A DNA stretch of 64,000 bases, from NCBI RefSeq assembly GCF_943734655.1, contig NC_071355.1, positions 209,769,103 to 209,833,102 of the forward strand, read 5' to 3'. Source of the stretch: Sabethes cyaneus. Its lineage: Eukaryota; Arthropoda; Insecta; Diptera; Culicidae. The translations under genes were made by a program, and so were the position numbers. Below the pieces are notes generated by a model. That model was not told where the DNA came from, made no database searches, and saw nothing but the letters and a program-made list of their open reading frames with translations. Of the stretch, positions 22,600 through 34,919 are shown piece by piece (position 1 is the stretch's first letter; each line of letters starts with the position of its first letter).

Positions 22600-25335
22600 A
22601 GGCTTTCTTTAACTATTAACGATTCTAATAGATTACTCAGAACGATGAATCATATCAAACCGGTATAGAAACGCTAATCCAAAATTGTGTTACAATTATG
22701 ATTGATTGATTCATAGAACATCCGCATCGCCGGGACGCCGGATGATACCTACCACTTGTGGTTCTACTTTGCACTTGGATCTTTACTGCAAGCGAAAAAT
22801 TCAGCTGCTGCACATTTGCGTACACAAACAAGCTAAACAGGTGTAAATAATAAATTTAACAAGCGCGAACTTGAACCGCGTTGATTCACTGCGCGAACCT
22901 ACCAGCCGACAGCTATTTAGCGGCTGGTACATTCACCGGACAACAGAGTGCTTAGTGGGCATCACAAGCATTCACAACCATTCATAATATAAATGTGCAG
23001 GTGAGGTAGGTATACGTTACCGGCGCTCCGGCAGTACGAGATGAGCGCTATTTGATGTTTCTTTATTTACGACAGTCCCCGTCGTCGTTGTCGTCGTCGT
23101 CGTCGTCGGTCGCTATGCCGATGACGTTGACGTTTCGGAAGCAAAATTTGTATTCCAAACAACAGTGGATACAGCAAAGAAAAGCCGGACAAAAGCTGCC
23201 CCGGCACAGTATTCACTGATACAAGGACGACTGTGTTTTGTTTTGTTTCATATGTTTGCATCATCATGCGTGTCGATTTGTAAAGGTTTGTTTTGTTCGC
23301 GAATGAAGAAACTGAATTCAAACCTCAACCGGAGAAGTTCCACACCTCGCGTGTGATCTCGGAAATTGCTGAATCATTTTATCGGAGATGAACTTTGCTT
23401 GGCAATTTCCGATTAGAATTAGTGAACTATAAACAGTTTATTGGAATTATAAACACCCTAATTACAATTCTGTTCTGATATGTGGTAATTACGGCTATTA
23501 CTGTACAGGTTGGATTAAATCAATCAACCACGATACCAGATGATGGTGATTTATATATCTCATTAAGTAATGACCTTGACTTAGTCAAGCTGATTTACTA
23601 GGTGCTGCTGCAACTTGGAAAATAATAACCGCGTAATCTTAAGTGCAGAACATTATGACTATGGCGTGATACAGGTTTGGTCGTGCATGTTTTAAACCAA
23701 TCGGCTCTGAAACAGGTACGAAGCCCTTCATGTGCTGTTTAAAATTTAGCATTTTGCTTGTGGGTCTGCACTTGGAATAAATTATACCTGCTGGGCTGGG
23801 ATACTATTTTTGGCTCATGGAACATGCAGCTGAAAGGCTATGAACGCACGCAACTATGGCGCCAGATAAATCCTCGTGAATTTGCAAGTGAGATATGATT
23901 GTCTCAAAATCTATCATTACGTACTTTATATTTGTTTACTTCCATATATCATTTACATCAGTCACTGTTGTGTCGAAATTAAGCTACCACATAGTTTACT
24001 TACATGTTTTAATACCCTTTCTTGGTTCTTGGTCCCTTTCCATAAGAAAATACTGTTTTAATTAAATGTTATTAATTCTATGGTCATTTAGTATTGCATT
24101 TTTCTAACGCATTTGAAATAGAAATGTGCAGCACCGATCAAATTAATTTGACGTAGAAACTGTAGTAAAATCGGACGATGATAATAAATTTTAACCGGTA
24201 TTTGTATAACTTGAATGTAGTTATTTGCAAATTAGTTCCTGAGCAAGGTAACCACTACCCAAGCTTGTGCTACCATTTATCAGTAGGTACCACAATTTTC
24301 CCGCGCAACAATTAACCTTCACTTCATTATTTAGCTACAAAAACAAAAATTTCCAATTCACAATCGTATTGAGACTGATTTAAAGCTTGAAGGTGATTAT
24401 TTCTGTGCGATTTCATTAGCACCAACCTGGCTCGAACCGAACGCTGGCTGTCCTTGGCCTTGCTGCCTACCTGTCTAGTTTACCCTAGCGAGCTATTACA
24501 GCATCCGTCGTCTATTGAGACCGTAGAAAATCGCATCTTGCATGTTGTGCTGTGGTATGCTTTCGTGCCGTATGTCGAGATCCAATAAGGCCTTTTCTAA
24601 GTTCCCTTGCAGAGTTCAGTAGTTCAGCGAGCCAGACCGCGGTGGTGGCTCACAAAAGGCATCAATTATGGCATGGCATGTGACTTGGCCGTGCGTACAG
24701 ATATGCAGCAGACATGCATGAATTCACGTCATGTAAGCTTTGTCAGTGGCTAGTGGCAGTGTTTGAATGAATGCACGGCTGTTACGGCTCGGTGTGGTTA
24801 GAAAATAAATGACCGAAAGCTTGAGAAACGGTTACCCGTAACTCAACGGTAAGCATATGCTATAAACGTCAAAAGCTTGGTTGTCTAGAAAAACATTTTT
24901 CTTCTTGCAATGTATTGAAGCTTTATTATGGCAAGCCCGAACACTGAAACTTTTTGTAAGCTTTTATATTCTTCTTTCGACTTTACAGTCTGTAAAGCTT
25001 TCGTTAGCCCAATAGCAATTCGAGCTTTTTTCTGTATATGCTAAAAAACTTCAGTAAACAATTAAAAAATTATTTAGAAAAATTACCTATTTTAACATTT
25101 CAGGCTTAATAAATTAAAACGAATAAGTTAATCGCAACTTTTTTTTATTAAGTTCATGATCTCGTGGAATGCTTACATGGGAAGCTTGTTAGGAGATAAT
25201 TGTATACTCCTACAAGTAGGCAAAATTGTGTATAAAATTTTTAATGCTTCTGACTACTACAGTGATCCACCGCATAATGCAGCAAGTGGTGCACTGTACC
25301 AGTTGCAATTTCTCTAGTTTTGTTCTTATTCTTAT
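22600..25335. other. Apparently single-copy AT-rich region without a recognised gene
   Basis: Apart from a (GTC)n run at about 23070-23108 I find no repeat family or coding sequence here. A GC-richer stretch (22720-23340) contains a CCAGCCG...CGGCTGG hairpin near 22910. The short ORFs, including those over the GTC run, look spurious. It could be intron or intergenic sequence. Confidence 0.4.
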
Positions 25336-25340
25336 GTCAA

Positions 25341-26538
25341 ATACCGTAAACGTACCATATTCTGCGCAGTTAAGACATTTTTATGATTCTTCCGCTATTC
25401 TAAGTATTCTAGATTTAAATTAACAACGTGGACCTCAACGTGTAGTGCTACGGTCTATAATATCAGGTAAAAATATGGGAATTATAAGTCGACCAACAAT
25501 TGAGTATATTTTTCATTTTGTAAACTTATTCACGGTGCCTAATTCTGCGCACTTTCTTGTCCATGTTACTAATTCTGCGCATGTTTGCTCCTAATTCTTC
25601 GCACCCAAAAAGTGAAAATAAATACTCCTGCCATGCTATTTATGTCTTTATACGCTGAAAGCACACCAAAAAATCCGACATTAGCCATTAACATAATTAA
25701 ATCCATGATCCGGCCTTCTTGTGCTGTCCGGGTGGCAAAGGAATATTGTTATCATTTTTATTGCCTCATTTTAAATATTTTATTCTCGATAACGTGAAGG
25801 GCAAATCGATTCGGGTTTTCTGCATACTGAACGTTACACTGTAAACTAATACTAAAAATTGTGCTTTCATATAGAAACCACTTCCCCACTCTCTGACAGC
25901 CCCATGAGGTTGGACATTAAAAAAAATAGAAGACATGGTTTCATGAATTGGCGCTCATAGTTTCGGACCCCGAGACACAGCACAGGATGCCAATCAATGC
26001 AAGTTGAAGATTCTACTTGAATTTTCATGCCTCTATACCTCAGCCATTTGGGTGAGGTTGCGTATTTTTTCGCGATTTCTTCGTAGGACACATTACTGCG
26101 CAGAATTTGGAACATGAATAAAAAATCTGTGCCTAAATCTGCGCATTATGGCATCGCATTTTTCTAAGGAAAGCAATGCATGCAATAACTCTTTTTGTCT
26201 AAAACATAACTTAAACTAATTATTCTTTCTAATTATGCTGGGTAATTTGATCATTGCAAAGAATTTCCATTATAATTTTGTTAATTTTCTAGAAGGACAA
26301 TCTTAGCGTTGGTGCTAACAACGATGTTTCCTGTCATATAAAATGCTTTCAGTTTCACGTTAAATTATTTCGCTCTCAAATATTAAGGCCCGTTTGTGAA
26401 TAATAACGTAATATTTAACAGACATTTATAAAAAAATAACGCAATGATCAGAGTTATGCACAATGTTAAAAAATACTTATATAAAGAAAAATGCGCAGAA
26501 TTAGGAGCTGCGCAGGATTAGGAGCGGTCACGGTATAT
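25341..26538. mobile_element. Inverted-repeat element with subterminal CTAATTCTGCGCA motifs
   Basis: The left end (ATACCGTAAACGTACCATAT, followed by TCTGCGCAG) and the right end reversed (ATACCGTGACCGCTCCTAAT, followed by CCTGCGCAG) match imperfectly. The motif CTAATTCTGCGCA or close variants occurs several times inside both ends (about 25540, 25570, 25592, 26134, 26492), inverted on the right. A minus-strand 82-codon ORF (25867-26115) includes EEIAKKYATSPKWLRYRGMK, which is helix-turn-helix-like but not recognised. Proposed as a non-autonomous or decayed DNA transposon. Confidence 0.55.
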
Positions 26539-26632
26539 GACCTACACTCAAATTATTTTGCACATAACTTATAGTATATTTCCATATATGGACTTTCAAT
26601 ATGTTTATCATATGCCATATATAAAGTATCAG

Positions 26633-28868
26633 CACAGAGAACAGACATCAGAGCTAGAACAAATTTTTCGTAATTTTCTGTGTAAAAATTCAAACGAAAA
26701 ACCGTTAAAATTACAACAGTTATCTAACGCCGCCTAGCCTACGAATCGCCAAACTAAATTGACTGTCAATCACCGTCAAGTATTTTCGTCAATTAACGAT
26801 GAGAAATAACACGTGAAATATCTATCGATATTACGGGGCTATTTATCGATGATATGACGGATACTATTTCGAACAAAACTAGTCAAACATCAACAGTAAT
26901 AATAATGATAATTAGCATAACAACACGATAACATCAAGACGATAACAAGAAGACCGAATTTTGCCACGTGTGTGTCACAAATCCCAAATCATTTCTAACA
27001 ATGAAGTTTGACGACACTATCGATACCACACTAGTTTCGATAGTATCAACAAACCTTTGTACCATTCCCTTCGTTCGATTTGTTTACTGATGAGCTTTTG
27101 ATGTTTTTTTGGTTTTTGCATAAGTAAAAACCCGATTAAACCCCTAGTGATGAAAGGAACCTTTGTTATACGGTCTTACCTGCTATTTGAGATAGAAATC
27201 GACACGTCTTCGGAACATAATTCATCTATTGGTTATCGTTGCGTAGTGCGTTGGTTTACATAAAATTTTTGAAAATTGAAAAAGTTTACAAAACTTGAAC
27301 AAAATAGGAACACTTTTAAATTTTGATGGATCATTTTTTCAAGAAATTGCTGAGTAAGGATAAGTAAGTTGTTATTAATCTGAGTAAGTGCAAATAAAAG
27401 TAAGTTGTAAGAGGAAATCTTATCATTTAGCATATACGTTGCCTAGTAAAGGTCTAGTTTATAGGTTTTTGAACTATGCATAGTTTCCTGTAATGCCATT
27501 CTATTTGAATCACATCAATAGAGTTTTCTTGAATAATTTTCATCAATTTTTATTAACTCACGCTTTTGTATTTTATACAACACGTGTAGGTTTTTCAACG
27601 CCATATTGTTATAAAGTTACAAATCGTTGTTTAACTAACGTATATTCTTCAACAAACTTATTGTGAGAAAAATATCATAATTATTCAATGCATTGATGCA
27701 AATTAAAATGTTTAAAATGTATCCGTCTGCTGGTAGTCGAGTAATTCGGAGTCAAAATTAGGGTATCAAAGTTCTACAGTTCCTAAACAAGCAAACATAC
27801 AGGTATACTATTTTCAGCAAAGTTGTGTATTTTTACTATTTGTACAATTTTGTAGTACATGAAAAAGTCATACAACAATTGCAAAAAGGGCAAAAATGGA
27901 AAAACTGATTTTACAAATTCATATACAATAAATAAGATATTTCTATCTTCGCTGCAGAGATAGAAGATTACTGTCTTTAGCAATATTTCTTGTAATAATA
28001 TGCTCTATAACTTTGCAGAACACATTAATGTGTTATATTGACACTGAAGAAAAATATTTTTTTTATTTCACTTTTAGGGGGATTAATAAAAATTTAAATT
28101 CCACCAAACGATAGAGCTTTCAATTTCAAGAAACTCTTCCAAAGGTTCGATAAACCTAAAACCAAGTTTTCCCAGTCAAAACTCTAGTGCACACGTTTTC
28201 TTTGGTTTGGGGCTGTTGTGCGCGCGAGTAACTGTGTTACAAAAGTTGGCGCGAGTGTTCGACGGTTAATATATTTTAACCGGTAAAACCAATTCTTATG
28301 AAATTTTGCATATATATTCGTAGTGTCAAAACCTCTCGTTTGATATTAAAATAATTGAAATTAGGTTAATTATCTTGGTTAAAATCTGAATTAATTTTTG
28401 TTAATTTTGGTGTGGTGCATACGGTTGCTCGTAACTTTCAAAATAAACGTCCAATCAGAAAACCATTCAATAGTGATCTATTAGGATATATTATCTTTCG
28501 AATGAGACTAATAGTGCATAAATCGGTTTGGCCATCTCTAAGAAACAGGCGATAATTATTACCTTGTCAAAACAGGTTTTTTAAGGCTAACTTTTAAACT
28601 ACTTGTTTGTTTTCAATTAAAAATTACTGAACAATTTACCTTTGATAAGGGCTTTCATTTGATACTAAGATCGATGAAATCGGTCATGTAGTTTCGAAGA
28701 AACCCGTGTCACGTATTTTTCACATTTTTGCTTATAACTTTTAAACGAAACGTCGTATCACGAAGCAACTCAATAGTGATCTACTAGACAGTAACACCTT
28801 TCAAACAAAAGTAATAGCGAACCATTCGGTTCAGCCATCTCTGAGAAACAGGCGATAGAAAAAATCAT

Positions 28869-28900
<32 letters not shown>

Positions 28901-29216
28901 GACATTGTCCAAATCGTCGAACCCTATCGATTGGTATATGTGACTTGGCCCTCCGGGCCCCGGATCAATTTCGTGTTTTTCGACCAATTTTTAAACCTTT
29001 GTTATAGTATAACAAAGGTAAAAAGGGAAAGAAATATATTGGATTTCATTTTTGACAGATGGTTGCGGGTGGCGCCGCCATCAAACGAATCGCCAAAATA
29101 ACAAATGCGAGGGGTAACTTCGGGTAACTTTAACGTGAACGAGAGGTTATTTCGAAATGGCCGTTACAAAAATTTACACAGGTTGGGTATGCCAGCCTGG
29201 ATGCCTGTTCTCTGTG
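26633..29216 (+). mobile_element. 690-bp MITE (CACAGAGAACAG ends), copy 1, split by an insertion
   Basis: Ends are CACAGAGAACAGACATC and its inverse at 29216. The element matches 36503-37191 inverted over its whole length. The match is interrupted after 27130 and resumes at 29025. Removing 1,894 bases leaves 690, against 689 in the other copy. No ORF of interest. Superfamily not assigned because flanking target duplications are not clear. Confidence 0.82.
27131..29017. mobile_element. 1.9-kb element inserted in the MITE, ending in a palindrome
   Basis: GTAAAAA is present at both junctions (27124-27130 and 29018-29024) and only once in the empty copy near 36700, so it is either a 7-bp target duplication or a TA duplication in an A-rich context. 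The right end carries a perfect 25-base palindrome with arms ACCTTTGTTATA (28995-29019), and the same 12-mer lies near the left end (about 27161). Inside are two diverged units of about 300 bases around 28430 and 28735 (both with AGCCATCTCT.AGAAACAGGCGATA or a close variant) and a short CA run near 28885. No coding capacity. Confidence 0.7.
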
Positions 29217-29617
29217 ATGGAAGTGTCCAAATTATGTACAGCTGCTGATGGGGTCCAAAATAGGTTGGGTATCGTATGAAGTGACAGGCTTATTTGCAAA
29301 TCGTTTTGTAAACAGGCGATAGTAAAGAGCGAAACTGCATTGTTTTCAAAACACAGACGCATTGTAAACAGGCGAAACTAAATTTAAAAAATCAAAATAA
29401 GGCGAAACAGGGCTGGGCGAATCTCATTGTCAAAATGCTTTGAGGCTCATTTCAAGGGGTTCAACTATAAAATATAGATTTTGAGCTTGGATACACAAAT
29501 TGTATGCAGTATTGTTATGAAATTATAAGATTGATTTATTCTACACCAATTTATGTCTTTAAAGTTGATTTTTGTAACTTTTATTTAAATTCAGACTTGA
29601 AAATGTACTGGCAAATA

Positions 29618-31797
29618 GGCGTTTTTGACAAGCTATCACCCGCTTGGAGGCGCTGCATAAAAAAGTGATGAAAAGTAAAATCGCTGTCAAACTCCATACA
29701 TTTTTAAAAAAAGCTGAAATAAAATGCAGTTTTTGGTTAACCCTTTCAATTGTCAGGATTTTAGATAGCGTAATATTGGAAGAAATTTGTTTATCTACGT
29801 TAAAGTAAGTGAAAATATTCGAATTAATTAACTTTATGGCAGAAACATGTTAATGTTTGATTTTGTGCCGCATGAAGCAAAAATACATAGAGTCAGCTGT
29901 AAGGTTTACATATCCTGGATAGAGAATCACCAATTATTTTCAGTCTTCAGTGCATTCCAATGTGTTTTCAAATGCTAAAGGATTTATTTTCGTGATTAGC
30001 ATCACTTGCGCCAAGAGCCAAACATATAACCTATCAGTTCGTAAACATAAATACACTTGCGAAGCTCTAATAATCTCCCGAATCAGAAACAATATATATC
30101 AAATGAAAGGAAATGCATTTTCTTACCTTTATTATCCATTTTCATCATTCCCACTGTTGTTAATTCAGTAAAATATTACTTTTAAAGTTGAGCTCCATAT
30201 AGGTGCCAGCAAGCATTTTGGGAATTGCACTTTTTTTTGTAGTTTCAATAATCACAACCAGGTAGCGAACGGTTGCTCTTAGTTTTGCTCGAATTCGCCT
30301 ATAGGCGTTTTTGACAAGCTATCGCCCGCTTAGAGGCGCTGCATAAAAAAAGTGATGAAAAGTAAAATCGCTGTCAAACTCCATACATTTTTGAAAAAAA
30401 CTGAAATAAAATGCAGTTTTCGACTAACCCTTTCAATTGTCAGGATTTTAGATAGCGAAATATTGGAAGAAATTTGTTTATCTACGTTAAGGTTAGTGAA
30501 AATACTCGAATTAATTAATTTTATAGCAGAAAAATGTTAATGTTTGATTTTGAACCGCATGAAACAAAAGTACATAGAGTCAGCTGTAAAGTTTACATAT
30601 CCTGGATAGAGAATCACCAATTATTTTTAGTCTTCAGCGTTTTCCAATGTGTTTTCAAGTGCTAACGGATTTATTTTCTTGATTAGCATCATCTGCGCCA
30701 AGAACCAAACATATAACCTATCAGTTCGTAACCATAAATACACTTGCGAAGCTCTAATAATCTCCCGAAGCAGGAACAATATATATCAAATGAAAGGTAA
30801 TGCTTTTTCTTACCTCTATTATCCATTTTCATCATTCCCACTTTTGGTAATTCAATAAAATATTACATTTAAAGTCGAGTTCCATATAGGCGTTTTTGAC
30901 AAGCTATCGCTCGCTTAGAGGCGCTGCATGAAAAAAGTGATAAAAAGTAAAATCGCTGTCAAACTCCATACATTTTTGAAAAAAGCTGAAATAAAATGCA
31001 GTTTTTGATTAACCCTTTCAATTGTCAGGATTTTAGATAGCAAAATATTGGAAGAAATTTGTTTATCTACGTTAAAGTAAGTGAGAATATTCGAATTAAT
31101 TAACTTTATGGCAGAAAAATGTTAATGTTTGATTTTGTACCGCATGAAACAAAAGCACATAGAATCAGCTGTAAAGTTTACATATCCTGGATAGAGAATC
31201 ACCAATTATTTTCAGTCTTCAGTGCATTCCAATGTGTTTTTTAAATGCTAACGGATTTATTTTCGTGATTAGCATCACCTACGCCAAGAGCCAAATATAT
31301 AGGGTAACCAACGTATTTTGGACCCCTTCAGCAGCTGTACATAATTTGGACACTTACAGCAAAATCAAATGGAAGTGTCCAAATTATGTACAGCTGCTGA
31401 TGGGGTCCAAAATAGGTTGGTTACCCTAACCTATCAGTTCGTAAACATAAATACACTTGCGAAGCTCTAATAATCTCCCGAATCAGAAACAATATATATC
31501 AAATGAAAGGAAATACATTTTCTTACCTTTATTATCCATTTTCATCATTCCCACTGTTGTTAATTCAGTAAAATATTACTTTTAAAGTTGAGCTCCATAT
31601 AGGTGCCAGCAAGCATTTTGGGTATTGCACTTTTTTTGTAGTTCCAATAATCACAACCAGGTAGCGAACGGTTGCTATTAGTTTTGCTCGAATTCGCCTA
31701 TAGGTGCCAGCAAGCATTTTGGGAATTGCACTTTTTTGTAGTTCCAATAATCACAACCAGGTAGCGAACGGTTGCTCTTAGTTTTGCTCGAATTCGC
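29618..31797 (+). repeat. Three-unit tandem array, unit about 580-690 bp
   Basis: Units begin GGCGTTTTTGACAAGCTATC at about 29619, 30307 and 30890. Each contains AAATCGCTGTCAAACTCCAT, TCTACGTTAA, CATATCCTGGATAGAGAATC and AGAAACAATATATATCAAA or a close variant. A 110-base sub-block starting GTGCCAGCAAGCATTTTGGG closes unit 1, is absent from unit 2, and occurs twice at the end of unit 3 (31602, 31706). Unit 3 also carries the MITE at 31302-31426. The array ends exactly where the retrotransposon at 31799 starts. Confidence 0.88.
31302..31426. mobile_element. 125-bp foldback MITE with TA duplication
   Basis: The whole element is one palindrome: GGGTAACCAACGTATTTTGG at the left and its near inverse at the right, with arms of about 58 bases and a small loop. 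It is flanked by TA. The matching places in units 1 and 2 of the tandem array (near 30023 and 30713) read ATATAACCTATCAG without the insertion, proving a clean insertion. This fits a Tc1/mariner-type MITE. Confidence 0.88.
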
Positions 31798-31798
31798 C

Positions 31799-33198
31799 TA
31801 TTATCCCGCTCTCTCAAAAATCTTTGAAGGTCTAATAGCAAAACAACTGAATAACTATTTAGTGCAAAATAGTCTGCTGTGCCCTCTCCAGTCAGGATAC
31901 CGTAAGCACTGCAGCACAACCACAGCGCTCATCAAAATCGAAAATGATATTCGATGCGCGTTGGATCGAAAGTTTGCTACAGTTATGGTGCTCCTTGATT
32001 TTAGCAAAGCTTTTGACTCAATCAACCATGCTTTACTTTGCATAAAGTTAAAGCGCATATTCTCACTACAAGACTGTGCTATTAAGCTCCTTCATTCATA
32101 TCTTTCCGGCCGATCACAATACGTTGAGCTCAACGGCATAAAATCAGACTTGGCTACCGTAACAAGCGGAGTCCCGCAAGGATCAATTTTAGGACCGCTT
32201 CTGTTCTCGATGTTTATTAACGATCTTCCTGAGCAATTGCTGTACTGCAAATTTCATCTTTATGCTGATGATTTTCAATTATACCTTCCCGGAAAAAGTA
32301 ATGAAATCGACATTCTCGTAAATAAAATCAATATGGACATAAAGAAAATTATGGATTGGAGTAACTCAAATGGTATTCGATTAAATGCTGGAAAAACTCA
32401 AGCAATCATTTTCAGAACGAAAAGAATGATTTTTGATGAAGTTGCTCAAGTTATGGTTGGAAACGAGATTATTCCCTATTCAGCGGTTGTCAAAAACTTG
32501 GGCATACTCATGGATAGCTATATGAAGTGGGATGCTCAAGTAGCAGCCGTGTGTAAGAAAGTTTATGGGTCTATGCATTCATTAGTAGCACTACGTCATT
32601 ACACTCCACAACCTATACGTTTACAACTAGCTAGAACTCTTATTGTTCCTTTGTTCGAATATGGTAGTGTCCTGTTTGCAAATGTATCTAACGAAAATTT
32701 CGAAAAACTCAAGTTGGCTTTTAATTCCGTCACTCGTTACGTCCATAACATTCGCCGTTTTGATCATATTTCAAGCTTTCAAAACTCATTGGTTGGGTGT
32801 ACATTTGAAAATTTTCTTAACTTCCGAATATGCACTCAAACATACAAAATATTGTTTGATGGGCCAACTTATCTTTCAGACTTTTACTCATTCTCCCAAT
32901 CAAATAGAACAAACAATCTTTTGCTAACCAGTTGTGTAACTGATGCTGGCAGGAAAGCCTTTCGTCACCGTAGTATCTGTCTCTGGAACCGTCTGCCGAG
33001 CGTGTGCAAAAGTGCTAGAAGCTACGCCGTCTTCAAAATATCTTGTAAAACATTCCTCTCAGCAGAAAACTGATTATTATTAGAACTGATTGATTATTAG
33101 CAGAAATCACATTGTACGCAAACTTTGAAAACCATTATAAGGTTACTTGTGTTACGTGAATATGTAGTTAAATAAAAAATAAAATAAAAAAAAATATT
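31799..33198 (+). mobile_element. Non-LTR retrotransposon (CR1/Kiri/Jockey group), 5'-truncated, long intact frame
   Basis: The open frame runs without a stop from the junction to 33073, about 425 residues. It starts within the reverse transcriptase (YPALSKIFEGLIAKQLNNYL), then LLDFSKAFDSINH, SGVPQGSILGPLLF and LYADDFQLYL with both catalytic Asp, then the thumb (VKNLGILMDSYMKWDAQV). It ends with a C-terminal domain with ICLWNRLP. After the TGA come about 100 bases of 3' UTR and an A-rich tail (33173-33198). The endonuclease and any first ORF are absent. The lack of stops suggests a fairly recent insertion. The start Met at 31772 belongs to the upstream repeat, not to the protein. It could be called Kiri or another CR1-group clade; this cannot be settled by eye. 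Confidence 0.88.
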
Positions 33199-33355
33199 AT
33201 CACAGTGATATTCCTCATTGTTTACACTTTGTTAGTTGCGCCCTTATCGCGAATCACTCCGGATATGTCACTCAAACATTTCGGGTATTTTATAATGCTC
33301 GAGGAGGACCTGCGAGTGCTCGGAGTTTTCGAACGACGAGTGCTAAGAACGATCT

Positions 33356-33922
33356 AAGACTAAGACCGCCCAGCTAGCTTCGAGGTACGATGCTGGTCTA
33401 ACAAGCCAGTCGTCGTATGTTCTAATCTCGGCTAGGCGGTGCTTGCTACTGTGTTACCTGAGTCACTGCGAATATACGTTGTGTTCGCGGGATCGTGTTG
33501 GTTCGAAAGGTTTCGAAAAATATCGCCCTTGTATCGCAAATATCGTTAATTTTGATCACTAAAAATAACGTGCTTAATCGTTATATTTCATGTGCCAGTA
33601 GTACGCAATAATTGTGTTGTACAACTGAATTGTTATTCGTGCAACTTTTTACAAATTAAATGCAATAACAAAAGCACAACTTATAAAAAATCGTTTGTTA
33701 TCGATATTAACTGCATAAGCGTTATAAACGAATAAAACATATGGTTACATTTTATTTCAATAATACGCATATTCGCAGTGAGTCAGGTAAAACAGTAGTT
33801 AGAGTCAGTAGGATTGTTGCACTGGCCCCGTAATTTTCCTGTACTCTAACAGCCGGCTGCGAAGTCTGTCGATAAAGAAGGGTAAGGTCTAAAGACAGTA
33901 TAAACCCATGGCTTTGCTTTTT
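33356..33922 (+). mobile_element. tRNA-derived SINE (family 1) with 11-bp target duplication
   Basis: The duplication AAGAACGATCT is at 33345-33355 and 33923-33933. Inside are the family-1 motifs GCTGGTCTAACAAGCCAGTC, a GTTCTAATCTCGGCT stretch resembling a Pol III B box, CCTGTACTCTAACAGCCGGC and the 3' end GGCTTTGCTTTTT. A 353-bp MITE (33446-33798) splits it; without that the SINE is 214 bases. Long duplication plus a T-rich 3' end fits LINE-driven retroposition. Confidence 0.85.
33446..33798. mobile_element. 353-bp MITE with about 30-bp inverted repeats
   Basis: CTACTGTGTTACCTGAGTCA at the left matches CTACTGTTTTACCTGACTCA at the right (reversed), and both continue with CTGCGAATAT. The inside is AT-rich. 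The element disrupts the SINE between its B-box part and its 3' part. The target duplication is unclear. Confidence 0.8.
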
Positions 33923-34483
33923 AAGAACGATCTTCGGCGGCGTTCAGGAGAACGGAGTATAGAGGCGGAGGATGAACTATTAACTCGCACAGCTGTATGG
34001 CAAACCCAGTATCCAAAACATGATGGATAGGGCATGTTAGATGTTACAAGAATGCCGGATAACTACCCTGCAAAGATGGTGTTCGCCTCGAATCCGATAG
34101 GAACAAGACGACCAAAAGCGCAACAGGCAAGATGGTTAGACCAGGTGGAGGTGTCCAAAAAGTGGAAAGCGGTAGCCCACAACCGAGTTATATGGAGAAA
34201 CCTTGTTCAACAGGCTTTGTCTTAGGACGGCAAACCACTTAAGTCAAGGGTATTTTATAGATACTGCAAGAACTTTGATACAAAATCTTTGTGGTTTACA
34301 GTAACAAATCATCGTATTTGATTGGCAAACTATGTGAATTCCAAGAAATATTCGCATTTCAACATACAATGCCGAAACATTAAGAAAAATCTTCTATTTT
34401 TCATTTATTGCTGTGATAACATAAAGTTTTGCGCTATTTTTCCTCTAAACTCCTGCAAAAATAATGTTTTTTGAACAATATGT

Positions 34484-34693
34484 ATGACTCCACATACGAC
34501 GCTGGTCTAACAAGTCGGTCATCGTGTATGTATGTTCGAATCTCGGCTGGGATAGGCTGTTAGAGTCAATGGGATCGTAGCACTAGCTCCGCAATTATCC
34601 TGTCATCTAACAGCTGACAGAGAAGTCTGTTGTATAAAACACAGAAGGTCAAGTTTCGATAACGGACTGTAGCAGCCAGGCTTTGCTTTTTTG
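34484..34693 (+). mobile_element. tRNA-derived SINE (family 1), nearly complete copy
   Basis: Shows CATACGACGCTGGTCTAACA, a good B-box-like GTTCGAATCTC, ATGGGATCGTAGCACTAGCT, the ATCTAACAGCTGACAG hairpin region, and the 3' end CAGGCTTTGCTTTTTT. Same family and orientation as the copy at 33356. Confidence 0.78.
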
Positions 34694-34919
34694 CAACAGC
34701 CGAAGAAAAATGTACTATAAGAAATTTAGTAACTTTTTAGATGGAAAACGCGTTGAAACAAGTGTTTCTCAAGGCGTTTTTATCAAATTTCTCCTAAACA
34801 GGTGTGATGAAACTGACTGCTTTTATTTACCAATTTGAATGTCTTGTACCGTTCTATAATTCGTTCTTTGACGTAAAACACCTATCTCTTTTAGCTTCGT
34901 TGCAACTGCACGAATTCAT

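Larger units (their letters stand above)
33296..34264 (+). pseudogene. RTE-type retrotransposon 3' remnant split by a SINE
   Basis: Left of the SINE the frame reads EEDLRVLGVFERRVLRTI. Right of it the same codon run resumes with FGGVQENGV, then RRRMNY, and later (34034-34225) TRMPDNYPAKMVFASNPIGT and ARWLDQVE. This is the C-terminal part of a RTE-type element, a different subfamily from the copy at 383. Several stops are present. The SINE at 33356-33922 interrupts the Ile-Phe codons. Confidence 0.82.
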
